Assembly: GCF_002699985.1 (NCBI RefSeq)
Contig: NZ_LKBT01000010.1
Coordinates: forward strand, 1-64,000
Source: Pseudomonas sp. ICMP 561
GTDB taxonomy: Bacteria; Pseudomonadota; Gammaproteobacteria; Pseudomonadales; Pseudomonadaceae
DNA: 64,000 nucleotides
Direction: 5' to 3'
In this document: positions 43,630 to 54,166 of the stretch, piece after piece
Position numbering within the stretch: the first letter of the stretch is position 1
Layout of the letters: the number at the start of each line of letters is the position of its first letter
Translations under genes and position numbers: made by a program
Notes under the pieces: model-generated
Databases searched by the model: none
What the model saw: only the letters and a program-made list of their open reading frames with translations
Told to the model about the DNA's origin: nothing

Positions 43630-45188
43630 CCGCTAGAGAGCAGAAGCGCCAACCCCTGTCCACGGGTTCCGAGTGGACGTTTGAACTCATTCAGGCCTAC
43701 GACCGCGAGATCAGCCGTATCGCGGAACGCTATGCGCTGGATACCTATCCCAACCAGATTGAAGTGATCACGGCCGAGCAGATGATGGATGCTTATGCCT
43801 CAGTGGGTATGCCCTTGGGCTATCACCACTGGTCCTACGGCAAACACTTCCTGAGCACGGAGAAATCCTACACACGTGGCCAGATGGGTCTGGCCTATGA
43901 AATCGTCATCAACTCTGATCCTTGTATCGCTTACCTGATGGAAGAGAACACCATCTGCATGCAGGCACTGGTAGTGGCCCACGCCTGCTACGGGCACAAC
44001 AGCTTTTTCAAGGGTAACTACCTGTTCCGAACCTGGACCGACGCCAGCTCGATCATTGATTACTTGGTGTTTGCCAAGCAGTACATCATGCAATGCGAAG
44101 AACGCCACGGTATCGATGCCGTCGAAGACCTGCTCGACTCCTGCCATGCACTCATGAACTATGGCGTGGACCGCTATAAACGCCCTTACCCAATCTCGGC
44201 CGAAGAAGAACGCCGTCGACAGAAAGACCGGGAAGAGCACCTTCAGAAGCAGATCAATGATCTGTGGCGCACTATCCCTAAAAACGCCGACAAAAACAGC
44301 AAAGAGGACAACGCTCGTTTCCCCGCAGAACCGCAGGAAAACATACTCTACTTCATCGAAAAACATGCACCGCTGCTGGAACCATGGCAGCGTGAAATCG
44401 TACGTATCGTGCGCAAGATTGCGCAGTACTTCTATCCGCAGCGCCAGACTCAGGTGATGAACGAAGGCTGGGCGACGTTCTGGCACTACACGCTGATGAA
44501 CGACCTGTATGACGAAGGTTTGGTCACCGACGGCTTCATGATGGAGTTCCTGACCTCGCATACCAGCGTCATCTATCAACCTGGTTTCGACAGCCCTTAT
44601 TACAGCGGCATCAACCCCTACACGCTGGGCTTTGCCATGTATCGCGATATACGCCGCATGTGTGAAGAGCCTACCGAGGAAGATTACCGCTGGTTCCCCG
44701 AACTTGCTGGCACGGATTGGCTGACTGCCGTGAAGTTTGCCATGAGCAGCTTCAAGGACGAGAGCTTCATCCTTCAGTACCTGTCACCCAAAGTGATCCG
44801 GGATCTGAAGCTGTTCAGCATCATGGACGACGATCAGAAAGACGACCTGGTGGTGCCAGCCATTCACGATGAGCCTGGTTACCGAATCATCCGCGAAACC
44901 CTGGCGGCGCAGTACAACCTGGGCAATCGTGAGCCCAACGTGCAGATCTACAGCATCGACCGCCGCGGCGACCGCTCATTGACGCTTCGCCATCAACAGC
45001 ACGACCGTAAACCCCTGTCTGAATCCACCGACGAGGTGCTCAAGCACCTGCATCGGCTCTGGGGGTTTGATATCCATCTGGAAACGCTGCAAGGCGATCA
45101 AGTCATGAAAACTCATCATGTCCCCCCAAAGAGCGAGCATGCCGACAGTGAATATCCCCGGCTTGATATGGCGGTAGTACACCTCTAG
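43626..45188 (+). CDS. SpoVR family protein (YcgB)
   Basis: Conserved protein named after a Bacillus spore-cortex gene; in Gram-negatives it goes with PrkA and YeaH. The N-terminal half contains [11 protein letters not shown] and [18 protein letters not shown], with many conserved histidines, and [10 protein letters not shown] lies near residue 280. 520 aa. Third gene of the module. Confidence 0.92.
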   Translation: MTAREQKRQPLSTGSEWTFELIQAYDREISRIAERYALDTYPNQIEVITAEQMMDAYASVGMPLGYHHWSYGKHFLSTEKSYTRGQMGLAYEIVINSDPCIAYLMEENTICMQALVVAHACYGHNSFFKGNYLFRTWTDASSIIDYLVFAKQYIMQCEERHGIDAVEDLLDSCHALMNYGVDRYKRPYPISAEEERRRQKDREEHLQKQINDLWRTIPKNADKNSKEDNARFPAEPQENILYFIEKHAPLLEPWQREIVRIVRKIAQYFYPQRQTQVMNEGWATFWHYTLMNDLYDEGLVTDGFMMEFLTSHTSVIYQPGFDSPYYSGINPYTLGFAMYRDIRRMCEEPTEEDYRWFPELAGTDWLTAVKFAMSSFKDESFILQYLSPKVIRDLKLFSIMDDDQKDDLVVPAIHDEPGYRIIRETLAAQYNLGNREPNVQIYSIDRRGDRSLTLRHQQHDRKPLSESTDEVLKHLHRLWGFDIHLETLQGDQVMKTHHVPPKSEHADSEYPRLDMAVVHL

Positions 45189-45256
45189 AACGCCTGTTTA
45201 ATGGGATTGCTCAGCGAGGTATTTGTTTGGCACCCGATGACTATTGATTAGGTTTT

Positions 45257-45309
45257 ACCTCCGCAAGAGCGACACAGGGTTTATCCTGTCGCGCTTACGG
45301 AGGTTTTTT
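45257..45309 (+). promoter_or_regulatory. Hairpin that holds the cca ribosome binding site and ends in a T-tract
   Basis: ACCTCCG (45257-45263) pairs with CGGAGGT (45298-45304). Inside it, AAG/CTT, GCGAC/GTCGC and AGG/CCT also pair with small mismatches, giving about 18 bp around a six-base loop. Six T's (45304-45309) follow and run straight into the cca ATG at 45310. It has the form of an intrinsic terminator for spoVR. The 3' arm is the cca Shine-Dalgarno (GGAGG), so the folded RNA would hide it. Confidence 0.7.
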
Positions 45310-46539
45310 ATGCAGATCTATAAAGTCGGTGGCGCAGTGCGCGACCGCCTGCTGGGCAAACCGGTTACCGATGTGGATTGGGTGGTGGTAGGCGCGACCA
45401 CCGACGAAATGCTGATCAAGGGCTATCGACCGGTGGGTACGGACTTCCCGGTTTTTCTTCACCCACTGACGGGCGAGGAATATGCCTTGGCCCGTACCGA
45501 ACGCAAAAGTGGACGCGGATACGGCGGCTTCGTTTTTCACGCCAGCCCTGACGTTACCCTCGAAGATGACTTGATCCGTCGCGACCTGACCATCAACGCC
45601 ATCGCCGAAGATAAAGAGGGCAATCTGACCGACCCTTACGGCGGCCAGAGTGACCTTGAGGCCCGCGTTTTACGCCACGTTTCCCCCGCGTTCGCCGAAG
45701 ATCCACTGCGAATCTTGCGTGTAGCCCGCTTTGCCGCACGCTACGCGCCGGAAGGTTTCAGCATCGCGCCTGAAACGCTGCAACTGATGCGTCAGCTCAG
45801 CGAATCAGGCGAACTTGATGCGCTGACCCCGGAACGCAGCTGGAAGGAAATTTCCCGCGCGCTCATGGAAAAACAGCCACAAGTATTTATTCGGGTGTTG
45901 CGTGACTGCGGCGCTCTGAAGGAGCTTTTGCCAGAAGTAGACGCGCTGTTCGGCGTCCCTCAGCCAGCCGCCCATCATCCGGAAATAGACACCGGCGAGC
46001 ATGTGCTGAGCGTTCTGCAACAGGCTGCCATCCACCAACAACCACTAAGCGTGCGTTGGGCCTGCCTGCTGCACGACCTGGGGAAAGGCCTGACGCCTGA
46101 AGACGAATGGCCGAGGCACATCGCCCACGAGCATACCGGCTCGCAGTTGATCAAGGCGGTTAATGCTCGCTTCAAGGTGCCACGGGAGTGTCAGGAATTG
46201 GCATTGCTTGTGGGCCAATACCACACCCATGGCCACCGGGCATTGGAGCTGAAGCCTTCTACGGTGCTGGATTTGCTGCACAGTTTTGACGTCTATCGTC
46301 GGCCTCAGCGCTTTGAAGACTTCATCATTGCCTGCGAAATGGACGCCCGAGGCCGACACGGTTTTGAGCAGCGCGATTACCCGCAAGCCGAATACCTGCG
46401 CGGCGCAGCCGAAGCGGCACGCGCGGTCTCGGTGCAGCCACTGATCGAAAAGGGCTTCAAGGGTCAGGAACTGGGCGAAGCACTCAAAGCCGAACGACTG
46501 GATGCGTTGAAGGTTTACAAGGCGCAGTACAATAGCTGA
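45310..46539 (+). CDS. cca: CCA-adding tRNA nucleotidyltransferase with HD domain
   Basis: Adds or repairs the CCA end of tRNAs. The N-terminus has [20 protein letters not shown], with the catalytic Asp pair just after, and [12 protein letters not shown]-terminal HD phosphohydrolase domain ([11 protein letters not shown], near residue 255) marks the multifunctional type. 409 aa from 45310. An in-frame ATG at 45244 lies upstream of the hairpin and has no ribosome binding site. Confidence 0.95.
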   Translation: MQIYKVGGAVRDRLLGKPVTDVDWVVVGATTDEMLIKGYRPVGTDFPVFLHPLTGEEYALARTERKSGRGYGGFVFHASPDVTLEDDLIRRDLTINAIAEDKEGNLTDPYGGQSDLEARVLRHVSPAFAEDPLRILRVARFAARYAPEGFSIAPETLQLMRQLSESGELDALTPERSWKEISRALMEKQPQVFIRVLRDCGALKELLPEVDALFGVPQPAAHHPEIDTGEHVLSVLQQAAIHQQPLSVRWACLLHDLGKGLTPEDEWPRHIAHEHTGSQLIKAVNARFKVPRECQELALLVGQYHTHGHRALELKPSTVLDLLHSFDVYRRPQRFEDFIIACEMDARGRHGFEQRDYPQAEYLRGAAEAARAVSVQPLIEKGFKGQELGEALKAERLDALKVYKAQYNS

Positions 46540-46554
46540 GCTTGATACGATCTC

Positions 46555-46628
46555 CTGTAGGAGCTGCCGAAGGCTGCGAAAACGATAGACCTGATCAATC
46601 GCTTTCGCAGCCTTCGGCAGCTCCTACA
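46555..46628. repeat. REP-type inverted pair, CTGTAGGAGCTGCCGAAGG family (copy 2)
   Basis: Arms 46555-46581 and 46603-46628, nearly identical in sequence to the pair at 39599-39674. Located between the converging cca and folK, ending only 4 bases from the folK stop codon. Confidence 0.88.
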
Positions 46629-46632
46629 AGAT

Positions 46633-47157
46633 TCAGCTATGCAGCAAACCTGGCGGCGTCAATTGCGTGCCCCGCCATTCAAACGCAACCGGCCACAGTT
46701 GCTGCTCAATTTTCGCGCGCTCCCAAAGCTGCTCGAAAGAGGCGCCAGCCTCAGGATGCAGACGATCCGGCGCAATCAGCGACAATGGCCACAGCACGAA
46801 GGCGTTTTTCAGGATCTCGGCACGAGGCAGGATCAAACCGTCGAAGTCACCGACCTGGTCGCCATATAGCAGCACGTCGATATCCAGCGGCAGCCCCTTT
46901 CGATCCGGAGCGTAACGGCCGTTATCGGCTTCGATAAACTTCAGGCGGCGGTCAAGCTCCATCAACGGCAGCGCGGTCAAACCCGTTACTACAAGGTTGA
47001 AGAACAGACCACTCTTGATTCCGACTGGCTGACTTTCAAACACCGGAGAACAAACGATATCGCTGACGAAGCCATCCAGCGCCTCCAGCCCCGCAATCAG
47101 GTGCCTCTCGCGCTCGATGTTACTGCCCAAACCAAGGTAAATCCGTGTCAGCGACAT
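46633..47157 (-). CDS. folK: 2-amino-4-hydroxy-6-hydroxymethyldihydropteridine pyrophosphokinase
   Basis: Folate biosynthesis: ATP-dependent pyrophosphorylation of 6-hydroxymethyl-dihydropterin. YLGLGSNIERERHL at the N-terminus and DRKGLPLDIDVLLYGD, carrying the catalytic Asp pair, are diagnostic. 174 aa. Start overlaps the folB stop by 10 bases, so the pair is co-translated. Confidence 0.94.
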   Translation of the reverse strand: MSLTRIYLGLGSNIERERHLIAGLEALDGFVSDIVCSPVFESQPVGIKSGLFFNLVVTGLTALPLMELDRRLKFIEADNGRYAPDRKGLPLDIDVLLYGDQVGDFDGLILPRAEILKNAFVLWPLSLIAPDRLHPEAGASFEQLWERAKIEQQLWPVAFEWRGTQLTPPGLLHS

Positions 47158-47501
47158 CCGCGCTCGATCTCCACGCCCACACCAGCAGCAGCTGCAACCG
47201 CGCCGGGCTTGGTCAGTTTCAAGTGCAGCCAGGGAATCTGGAACTCACTCATGAGCACTTCCGCCAATCGCTCAGCAAAGGTCTCCACCAACTGAAACTG
47301 CGCCTTGTCGGCAAAATCCAGAATGCGAGTGGAGACGCTGGCGTAGTCGAGTGCCTTGCTCAGATCATCACCAGCAGCGGCTGGTCGATTATCCCAGGCA
47401 AAACTCAGGTCCAGGCGCAGACACTGGCGAATGCCCCGCTCCCAGTCGTAAGCACCGATAACGGTATCGACTTCCAGACCTTCAATGAAAACTCTGTCCA
47501 A
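47148..47501 (-). CDS. folB: Dihydroneopterin aldolase
   Basis: Step before FolK in folate synthesis. [20 protein letters not shown] at the N-terminus and [13 protein letters not shown], then [12 protein letters not shown], are typical. A TTG start at 47501 (117 aa) is preferred because TGGAG lies 8 bases before it and the family begins at this point. The frame stays open to 47525 with an ATG but no ribosome binding site. Divergent from plsY. Confidence 0.92.
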   Translation of the reverse strand: MDRVFIEGLEVDTVIGAYDWERGIRQCLRLDLSFAWDNRPAAAGDDLSKALDYASVSTRILDFADKAQFQLVETFAERLAEVLMSEFQIPWLHLKLTKPGAVAAAAGVGVEIERGCR

Positions 47502-47575
47502 ACACCACACTCCACTGCACGACAAGGGCGCGATGCGCCGTTAGAATCAGGGCTTCCCAGCCCGGAATAGTTAGC

Positions 47576-48145
47576 ATGTTTTGGTTACTGGCGATTTTCG
47601 CCTACCTGCTTGGCTCACTGTCCTTCGCCATTCTCCTGAGCCGCCTCACTGGCAGCCCGGACCCGCGCGCCAGTGGCTCTGGCAATGCGGGCGCGACCAA
47701 CATGTTGCGTCTGGCCGGCAAAAAACTCGCGATCCTGACGCTGCTCGGCGACCTGTGCAAAGGCCTGCTGCCGATACTGCTCGCCAATCTCGCCGGGATG
47801 GACCCCAAAGCACAGGCCTGGATTGGGCTCTGCGCAGTGCTGGGTCATCTGTTCCCGCTCTACTTTCGCTTCCGCGGTGGCAAAGGCGTCGCCACTGCCG
47901 CCGGTGTACTGCTTGGGCTTTATCCGCCCGCCGCCATCCTGGCAATCTGTGCGTGGGGACTGATGTTCTATATGACCCGCACCAGCTCGATCGCAGCCTT
48001 GGTCGCTACCCCGCTGACGCTGCCATTGCTCGCCTGGCAAGAACCGCGAGCGTTGCTGCCGATGACTCTGCTCACGCTGCTGATTGTCTGGCGGCACCGG
48101 GGCAATCTACGCGACCTGTTTGCCGGGCGCGAACGGCATTTTTGA
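47576..48145 (+). CDS. plsY: Acyl-phosphate glycerol-3-phosphate acyltransferase
   Basis: Integral membrane enzyme that makes lysophosphatidic acid from acyl-phosphate. [30 protein letters not shown] and [14 protein letters not shown] are the conserved cytoplasmic loops. 189 aa with about five membrane segments. Confidence 0.95.
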   Translation: MFWLLAIFAYLLGSLSFAILLSRLTGSPDPRASGSGNAGATNMLRLAGKKLAILTLLGDLCKGLLPILLANLAGMDPKAQAWIGLCAVLGHLFPLYFRFRGGKGVATAAGVLLGLYPPAAILAICAWGLMFYMTRTSSIAALVATPLTLPLLAWQEPRALLPMTLLTLLIVWRHRGNLRDLFAGRERHF

Positions 48146-48192
48146 ATCGCCTGAATGAATCCGCCTCACGTCGCCGCTTTAAATCCTTGAAC

Positions 48193-49218
48193 CTACAAAC
48201 CTTGCAACTGCTCCATCGGCCAGCGAGCCTGAACGCTGATGCTCAGATCTTCCTTCTGCCCCGCCAATAAACGCTGGCATCCAGCAAAAGCGATCATCGC
48301 GCCGTTGTCGGTACAGAACTCAGGGCGCGCATAGAAAACATTGCCTTTGAGCTCGCCCAGCATTTTTTCCAGAGACGCGCGCAGGGACTTGTTGGCGCTT
48401 ACGCCGCCCGCAATCACCAGACGCTTCATGCCGGTCTGCTTCAGTGCCCGCTTGCATTTGATGGTCAAAGTCTCCACCACTGCCTGCTGGAAGGCCAGCG
48501 AGATGTCGCAACGAGTCTGCTCGCTGTCGTCTCCGACACTTTGGCACTGCTGCCAGGTCGTCAACGTGGAGGTTTTCAGGCCACTGAAGCTGAAGTCCAG
48601 CCCCGGGCGATCCGTCATTGGACGCGGAAAGACAAAACGCCCGGCCACACCTTTGGTCGCCAGTGCCGCAATTTCAGGTCCGCCTGGATACTGCAGGCCC
48701 ATCATCTTTGCCGTTTTGTCGAAGGCTTCGCCCGCAGCGTCATCCAGCGTCTCGCCCAGCAACTCATACAGGCCAATGCCATCAACCCGAACCAGTTGCG
48801 TGTGACCACCGGACACCAACAAAGCGACGAACGGAAACTCCGGCGGCTGCGCTTCCAGCATCGGGGCCAGCAAGTGACCTTCCATGTGGTGAACACCCAG
48901 CGCCGGAATATCCCACGCGAACGCCAGCGCCTGAGCACACGAGGCGCCGACCAGCAAAGCGCCTACAAGGCCCGGCCCTGCTGTGTATGCGATAGCATCG
49001 ATGTCTGTAGCGACAACGCCCGCGTCGGCTATAACCTGACGAATCAAAGGCAACATGCGCTTGACGTGATCACGCGAAGCAAGCTCCGGCACCACACCGC
49101 CATAAGCACGATGCAGGTCGATTTGACTGAACAATGCGTCGGCCAGCAGCCCGCGCTCACTGTCATAGAGCGCGACGCCGGTTTCGTCGCAAGAGGTTTC
49201 TAATCCCAGTACTAGCAT
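48193..49218 (-). CDS. tsaD: tRNA N6-adenosine threonylcarbamoyltransferase TsaD
   Basis: Transfers threonylcarbamoyl to A37 of ANN-reading tRNAs. The metal-binding [11 protein letters not shown] (about residue 111), the N-terminal [16 protein letters not shown] and [11 protein letters not shown] are present. 341 aa. Divergent from rpsU, a neighbourhood common in gamma-proteobacteria. Confidence 0.97.
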   Translation of the reverse strand: MLVLGLETSCDETGVALYDSERGLLADALFSQIDLHRAYGGVVPELASRDHVKRMLPLIRQVIADAGVVATDIDAIAYTAGPGLVGALLVGASCAQALAFAWDIPALGVHHMEGHLLAPMLEAQPPEFPFVALLVSGGHTQLVRVDGIGLYELLGETLDDAAGEAFDKTAKMMGLQYPGGPEIAALATKGVAGRFVFPRPMTDRPGLDFSFSGLKTSTLTTWQQCQSVGDDSEQTRCDISLAFQQAVVETLTIKCKRALKQTGMKRLVIAGGVSANKSLRASLEKMLGELKGNVFYARPEFCTDNGAMIAFAGCQRLLAGQKEDLSISVQARWPMEQLQGL

Positions 49219-49416
49219 GGGTTTGCGCCTTGTTTAGGCTGAATTCGAAGGCGCGCATAATAGTCGCCGCCCGATGCCCCGACCAGCGGTTTTCGATCAG
49301 AGGCTTTGCATTCCTCTCAATGAGGGGTTAACATCCGCAACCCTTAAAAACCGACGTACTTATGTGCAGTCTTTGCACGAGACGTTGACCCCGGTAATGA
49401 ATGAAGGTAGCTCTGG

Positions 49417-49632
49417 ATGCCAGCCGTCAAAGTTAAAGAGAACGAACCCTTCGACGTAGCTCTGCGTCGTTTCAAGCGCTCCTGCGAAAAAGCCGGTGTT
49501 CTGGCTGAAGTTCGTAGCCGCGAATTTTACGAGAAGCCTACTTCTGAGCGTAAGCGTAAAGCAGCAGCCGCTGTTAAGCGTCACGCCAAGAAAGTACAGC
49601 GCGAACAGCGCCGCGCCGTTCGTCTGTATTAA
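49417..49632 (+). CDS. rpsU: 30S ribosomal protein S21
   Basis: Small basic ribosomal protein (71 aa) needed for translation initiation. [20 protein letters not shown] at the N-terminus and an Arg/Lys-rich tail ([16 protein letters not shown]). First gene of the rpsU-dnaG-rpoD macromolecular synthesis region, but separated from dnaG here by 520 bp. Confidence 0.97.
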
Positions 49633-49663
49633 TTTACAGACGTCTGTCGCAAGCTTCTGCAAT

Positions 49664-49683
49664 GCCCGGCCCCAAAGCCGGGC
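49664..49683 (+). terminator. Hairpin after rpsU
   Basis: Perfect stem GCCCGGC / GCCGGGC with a six-base loop, 31 bases after the rpsU stop. No T-tract follows, so it may be an RNA-stabilising or processing hairpin rather than a full terminator. A palindrome CAGACGTCTG lies at 49637-49646. Confidence 0.5.
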
Positions 49684-50152
49684 TAGCGGCAGTTAAGGCA
49701 CCGCATAAGCTACATCGAAGAAGCACACAGGTCGCACACGCGCACCTCACACTTCCTCAAAGCACGTCCCGCCTGAGATTCAGGCCACGTTGATCACGTC
49801 GTTATGACGAATGCATCAAGGTGAATGACGAGTATGCCTTGATGATCTTCGCAAGAAGCTCAGCCAAGGCAGCGTCGCCCTCGACACGCTGAGCACAACG
49901 AATCCGTAACCGGTATTCGGTTTGCTACAAACAGCAACATGCTTAAAAGCCGCCACTGCCTGATTTCTGCTGCCTGATGTTAACAGCAGGTCACGGGTAG
50001 ATTGCTGGCAGCTACTATTCCAGATAATGATGAGCAGCCGCGCTCAAGTCAGGCTGTGCATGCCTTTGTGGCATTACAGAAAGACCTGCTGCAGCCGTTA
50101 CATCCTGGATTCGCCACGAGCCTCATGGCGGAACGCTTGATATGAGAACGAT
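49684..50152. other. Long non-coding gap between rpsU and dnaG
   Basis: 469 bp in which no gene can be supported. Many relatives carry a GatB/YqeY-domain gene here; I find no trace of its protein in any frame. It probably contains the dnaG promoter and leader, but I could not identify boxes with confidence. Confidence 0.55.
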
Positions 50153-52111
50153 ATGGCCGGGCTGATTCCCCAAGGCTTCATTGACGACCTCCTGAACCGC
50201 ACCGACATTGTCGATGTTGTCAGCTCACGTCTGCAATTGAAGAAAACCGGGAAGAACTTCAGCGCCTGCTGCCCGTTCCACAAGGAAAAGACGCCGTCTT
50301 TCAGCGTCAGCCCCGACAAGCAGTTCTACTACTGCTTTGGTTGCGGCGCAGGGGGTAACGCCCTTGGTTTCATCATGGACCACGACAATCTGGACTTCGT
50401 CCAGGCCGTCGAAGACCTGGCGAAATCAGCGGGCATGGAAGTTCCCAGAGAACAAGGTACTAAAGGGCAAAAGCCCCGCCAGCCTGTGGACTCGCCGCTT
50501 TACCCGCTGCTGACAGCCGCCGCCGAGTATTACCGCCTTGCGCTGAAGAACCATCCATCGCGCAGAGCCGCAGTGGAATACCTGAAAGGTCGCGGCCTTT
50601 CCGGTGAAATTGCTCGTGACTTCGGCCTTGGCTTTGCCCCGCCCGGCTGGGACAACCTGCACAAGCACTTGAGCAGCGATACGCTTCAACAGAAAGCCAT
50701 GATTGATGCCGGCCTGTTGATCGAGAATGCCGAAACCGGCAAGCGCTATGACCGCTTCCGCGACCGGGTGATGTTTCCGATCCGCGACAGTCGCGGCCGG
50801 GTCATCGCTTTTGGCGGACGGGTATTGGGTGACGACAAGCCCAAATACCTGAACTCGCCGGAAACACCTGTATTCCATAAGGGCCAAGAGCTTTACGGCC
50901 TGTTCGAAGCACGCAAATTCAATCGCAACCTCGATGAAATCATCGTGGTCGAAGGCTACATGGACGTCATCGCTCTCGCCCAACAAGGCTTGCGTAATGC
51001 CGTTGCAACACTGGGCACCGCGACCAGCGAAGAACACTTGAAGCGGCTGTTCCGGGTTGTACCCAACGTCCTGTTCTGCTTTGACGGCGACCAGGCGGGT
51101 CGCAATGCCGCATGGCGCGCACTGGAGGCAACGCTTTCCAGCCTGCAGGACGGACGCCGCGCACGATTTCTGTTTCTGCCCGAAGGCGAAGACCCGGACA
51201 CCCTGGTTCGCGCTGAAGGCACCGACGCGTTCAAAGCCCGTATTCATCAGCATGCGCAGCCGCTGGCCGACTACTTCTTCGAACAGCTGACCAAAGAAGC
51301 AGACCCACGCTCCCTTGAGGGCAAGGCCCACATGGCCACCCTGGCAGCACCGCTGATCGACAAAGTGCCCGGCGCCAACCTGCGCACGCTCATGCGTCAA
51401 CGACTGACGCAGATAACCGGCCTGAGCAACGAAAACGTCAGCCAACTGGTGCAGAACGCACCGGCGGAGGCACCCCCGAGTTACGACCCGGGCTTCGATT
51501 ACGACGCGATGCCCGACTATGCTGATTACCAGCCACAGGTCGGATACGAAGCCCCTCAGCAAGAATGGACGCCGAAAAAATCCGGCGGCCAGGGCCAGAA
51601 AAAGTGGGAAAAGAAGCCGTGGGACAAAAAAGGTAAGCGTGGAGATGACGAACCACGTGCCCCGCGGACGCCGACGACCGTCGAACCACCAACGTTGACG
51701 GCATTGAGAACACTTCTGCATCACCCGGAGCTGGCCGAGAAAGTCGAAGATGCCAGCCACCTGGCGGCAGAAGATCATATTTATGCGCAGCTACTGGTCG
51801 CTTTGCTCGAAGCCTTGCAAAAAAATCCGAAGCTGCGCTCGCTGCAACTGATCGCCCGCTGGCACGGCACAGAACAAGGCCGATTGCTGCGAGCATTAGC
51901 GGAAAAGGAATGGTTGATCTCGGCCGATAACCTTGAACAACAGTTTTTCGACACTATAACTAGGTTATCCGCCCGCCAACGCGAGCGAAGCCTGGAGCAA
52001 TTAATCAGGAAGGAACGCCAGTCAGGCCTGGACGCGGAGGAAAAACTTCTGCTGCTCAAGCTGTTAAATCGGAATGTTCCTGCACAAACCCCGACCTCAA
52101 CTGGCGCGTGA
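50153..52111 (+). CDS. dnaG: DNA primase
   Basis: Makes RNA primers at the replication fork. N-terminal CHC2 zinc domain (CCPFHKEKTPSFSVSPDK then YYCFGCG), TOPRIM catalytic core (IVVEGYMDVIALAQQG and FCFDGDQAGRNAA), and C-terminal helicase-binding domain (LEQLIRKERQSGL). The linker between core and C-terminal domain contains a basic, low-complexity stretch rich in Lys, Gly and Pro around residues 470-510. 652 aa. Confidence 0.97.
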   Translation: MAGLIPQGFIDDLLNRTDIVDVVSSRLQLKKTGKNFSACCPFHKEKTPSFSVSPDKQFYYCFGCGAGGNALGFIMDHDNLDFVQAVEDLAKSAGMEVPREQGTKGQKPRQPVDSPLYPLLTAAAEYYRLALKNHPSRRAAVEYLKGRGLSGEIARDFGLGFAPPGWDNLHKHLSSDTLQQKAMIDAGLLIENAETGKRYDRFRDRVMFPIRDSRGRVIAFGGRVLGDDKPKYLNSPETPVFHKGQELYGLFEARKFNRNLDEIIVVEGYMDVIALAQQGLRNAVATLGTATSEEHLKRLFRVVPNVLFCFDGDQAGRNAAWRALEATLSSLQDGRRARFLFLPEGEDPDTLVRAEGTDAFKARIHQHAQPLADYFFEQLTKEADPRSLEGKAHMATLAAPLIDKVPGANLRTLMRQRLTQITGLSNENVSQLVQNAPAEAPPSYDPGFDYDAMPDYADYQPQVGYEAPQQEWTPKKSGGQGQKKWEKKPWDKKGKRGDDEPRAPRTPTTVEPPTLTALRTLLHHPELAEKVEDASHLAAEDHIYAQLLVALLEALQKNPKLRSLQLIARWHGTEQGRLLRALAEKEWLISADNLEQQFFDTITRLSARQRERSLEQLIRKERQSGLDAEEKLLLLKLLNRNVPAQTPTSTGA

Positions 52112-52125
52112 GGTCATAGCTCGGG

Positions 52126-52131
52126 TATAAT
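52126..52131 (+). promoter_or_regulatory. Possible rpoD promoter -10 box
   Basis: A perfect TATAAT lies 48 bases upstream of the rpoD start in the dnaG-rpoD gap. No good -35 box is found at the normal distance, so this could be an activator-dependent or weak internal promoter. Confidence 0.4.
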
Positions 52132-52178
52132 CCCCGGCTTGTTTTTTGCCCGCCAAGACCTTCAGTGGATAGGGTGTT

Positions 52179-54029
52179 ATGTCCGGAAAAGCGCAACAGC
52201 AGTCTCGTATCAAAGAGTTGATCACCCTGGGTCGTGAGCAGAAGTATCTGACTTACGCAGAGGTCAACGACCACCTGCCTGAGGATATTTCAGATCCCGA
52301 GCAGGTGGAAGACATCATCCGCATGATTAATGACATGGGGATCCCGGTACACGAGAGTGCCCCGGATGCGGACGCCCTGATGCTGGCCGACGCCGATACC
52401 GATGAGGCAGCCGCAGAAGAAGCGGCCGCAGCGTTGGCAGCGGTTGAGACCGACATTGGTCGCACCACTGACCCTGTGCGCATGTATATGCGTGAAATGG
52501 GTACGGTCGAGCTTCTGACACGTGAAGGCGAAATCGAAATCGCCAAACGTATCGAAGAAGGCATTCGTGAAGTGATGGGCGCAATTGCGCACTTCCCAGG
52601 CACGGTTGACCACATTCTCTCCGAGTACACCCGTGTCACGACGGAAGGCGGTCGCCTGTCCGACGTGCTGAGCGGCTACATCGACCCGGATGACGGCATT
52701 GCGCCGCCAGCTGAAGTCCCGCCGCCTGTTGACCCGAAAACAGCCAAGGCTGCCGAAGGCGATGACGACGAGGAAGAGAAGGACGAGTCTTCTGACGACG
52801 AAGAAGAAGTCGAAAGCGGTCCCGATCCGATCATTGCCCAGCAGCGTTTCGGTGCGGTTTCCGATCAAATGGAAATCACCCGCAAAGCCCTGAAAAAGCA
52901 CGGCCGTGACAGCAAGCAAGCGATTGCCGAGCTGGTTGCACTGGCTGAGCTGTTCATGCCGATCAAACTGGTCCCTAAACAGTTTGAAGGTCTGGTTGAA
53001 CGCGTTCGTAGCGCACTTGAGCGCCTGCGTGCTCAGGAACGCGCCATCATGCAGTTGTGCGTACGTGATGCACGTATGCCGCGCGCCGATTTCCTTCGCC
53101 AGTTCCCAGGCAACGAAGTCGACGAAAGCTGGACGGATGCGCTGGCTAAAGGCAAAAGCAAATACGCTGAAGCCATTGGCCGCCTGCAGCCTGATATCCA
53201 GCGTTGCCAGCAGAAGCTGACCGCGCTGCAGACCGAAACCGGTCTGACCATTGCTGAAATCAAGGACATCAACCGTCGCATGTCGATCGGCGAGGCCAAG
53301 GCCCGTCGCGCGAAGAAAGAGATGGTTGAAGCGAACCTGCGTCTGGTGATCTCGATCGCCAAGAAGTACACCAACCGTGGCCTGCAATTCCTCGACCTGA
53401 TCCAGGAAGGCAACATCGGCTTGATGAAGGCGGTGGACAAGTTCGAATACCGTCGTGGTTACAAGTTCTCGACGTACGCCACATGGTGGATCCGTCAGGC
53501 CATCACTCGCTCGATCGCCGACCAGGCACGCACCATCCGTATTCCGGTGCACATGATCGAGACGATCAACAAACTCAACCGTATTTCCCGGCAGATGTTG
53601 CAGGAAATGGGGCGCGAGCCGACCCCGGAAGAGTTGGGCGAACGCATGGAAATGCCTGAGGATAAAATCCGCAAGGTATTGAAGATCGCTAAAGAGCCGA
53701 TCTCCATGGAAACCCCGATCGGTGATGACGAAGATTCGCACCTGGGTGACTTCATCGAAGACTCGACCATGCAGTCGCCAATCGATGTCGCTACCGTCGA
53801 AAGCTTGAAAGAAGCAACTCGCGAAGTTCTGTCGGGCCTTACCGCCCGTGAAGCCAAGGTTCTGCGTATGCGCTTCGGTATTGATATGAATACCGACCAC
53901 ACGCTGGAAGAAGTGGGCAAACAGTTCGACGTGACTCGTGAGCGTATTCGTCAGATTGAGGCGAAGGCTCTGCGTAAGTTGCGCCACCCGACAAGAAGCG
54001 AGCACTTGCGCTCGTTCCTTGACGAGTAA
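52179..54029 (+). CDS. rpoD: RNA polymerase primary sigma factor (sigma-70)
   Basis: Housekeeping sigma factor. Region 1.1 at the N-terminus; region 1.2 ([20 protein letters not shown]); a non-conserved region with a strongly acidic run ([18 protein letters not shown], about residues 193-210); regions 2-3 ([35 protein letters not shown]); region 4 helix-turn-helix ([20 protein letters not shown]). 616 aa. Followed by a strong terminator. Confidence 0.98.
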   Translation: MSGKAQQQSRIKELITLGREQKYLTYAEVNDHLPEDISDPEQVEDIIRMINDMGIPVHESAPDADALMLADADTDEAAAEEAAAALAAVETDIGRTTDPVRMYMREMGTVELLTREGEIEIAKRIEEGIREVMGAIAHFPGTVDHILSEYTRVTTEGGRLSDVLSGYIDPDDGIAPPAEVPPPVDPKTAKAAEGDDDEEEKDESSDDEEEVESGPDPIIAQQRFGAVSDQMEITRKALKKHGRDSKQAIAELVALAELFMPIKLVPKQFEGLVERVRSALERLRAQERAIMQLCVRDARMPRADFLRQFPGNEVDESWTDALAKGKSKYAEAIGRLQPDIQRCQQKLTALQTETGLTIAEIKDINRRMSIGEAKARRAKKEMVEANLRLVISIAKKYTNRGLQFLDLIQEGNIGLMKAVDKFEYRRGYKFSTYATWWIRQAITRSIADQARTIRIPVHMIETINKLNRISRQMLQEMGREPTPEELGERMEMPEDKIRKVLKIAKEPISMETPIGDDEDSHLGDFIEDSTMQSPIDVATVESLKEATREVLSGLTAREAKVLRMRFGIDMNTDHTLEEVGKQFDVTRERIRQIEAKALRKLRHPTRSEHLRSFLDE

Positions 54030-54047
54030 GCGAGCAAAGCTGCACAC

Positions 54048-54075
54048 AAAACCCCCGGCCCTGCCGGGGGTTTTG
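54048..54075. terminator. Intrinsic terminator of rpoD
   Basis: Perfect stem AAAACCCCCGGC / GCCGGGGGTTTT with a three-base loop, 18 bases after the rpoD stop. Confidence 0.95.
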
Positions 54076-54166
54076 CATTATGGGTCGCAAATTTTCAACT
54101 TGGAGCGACGGTTTTCTCACTACGGCTACACTCTTCGGAGTGCCATCACGCCATCATGAGGCTGCC

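Noticed and set aside
50426..51778. 450-codon open frame opposite dnaG
   Set aside because: Shadow of dnaG, which has all primase motifs.
52290..54047. 585-codon open frame opposite rpoD
   Set aside because: Shadow of rpoD; no domain is visible and it has no ribosome binding site.
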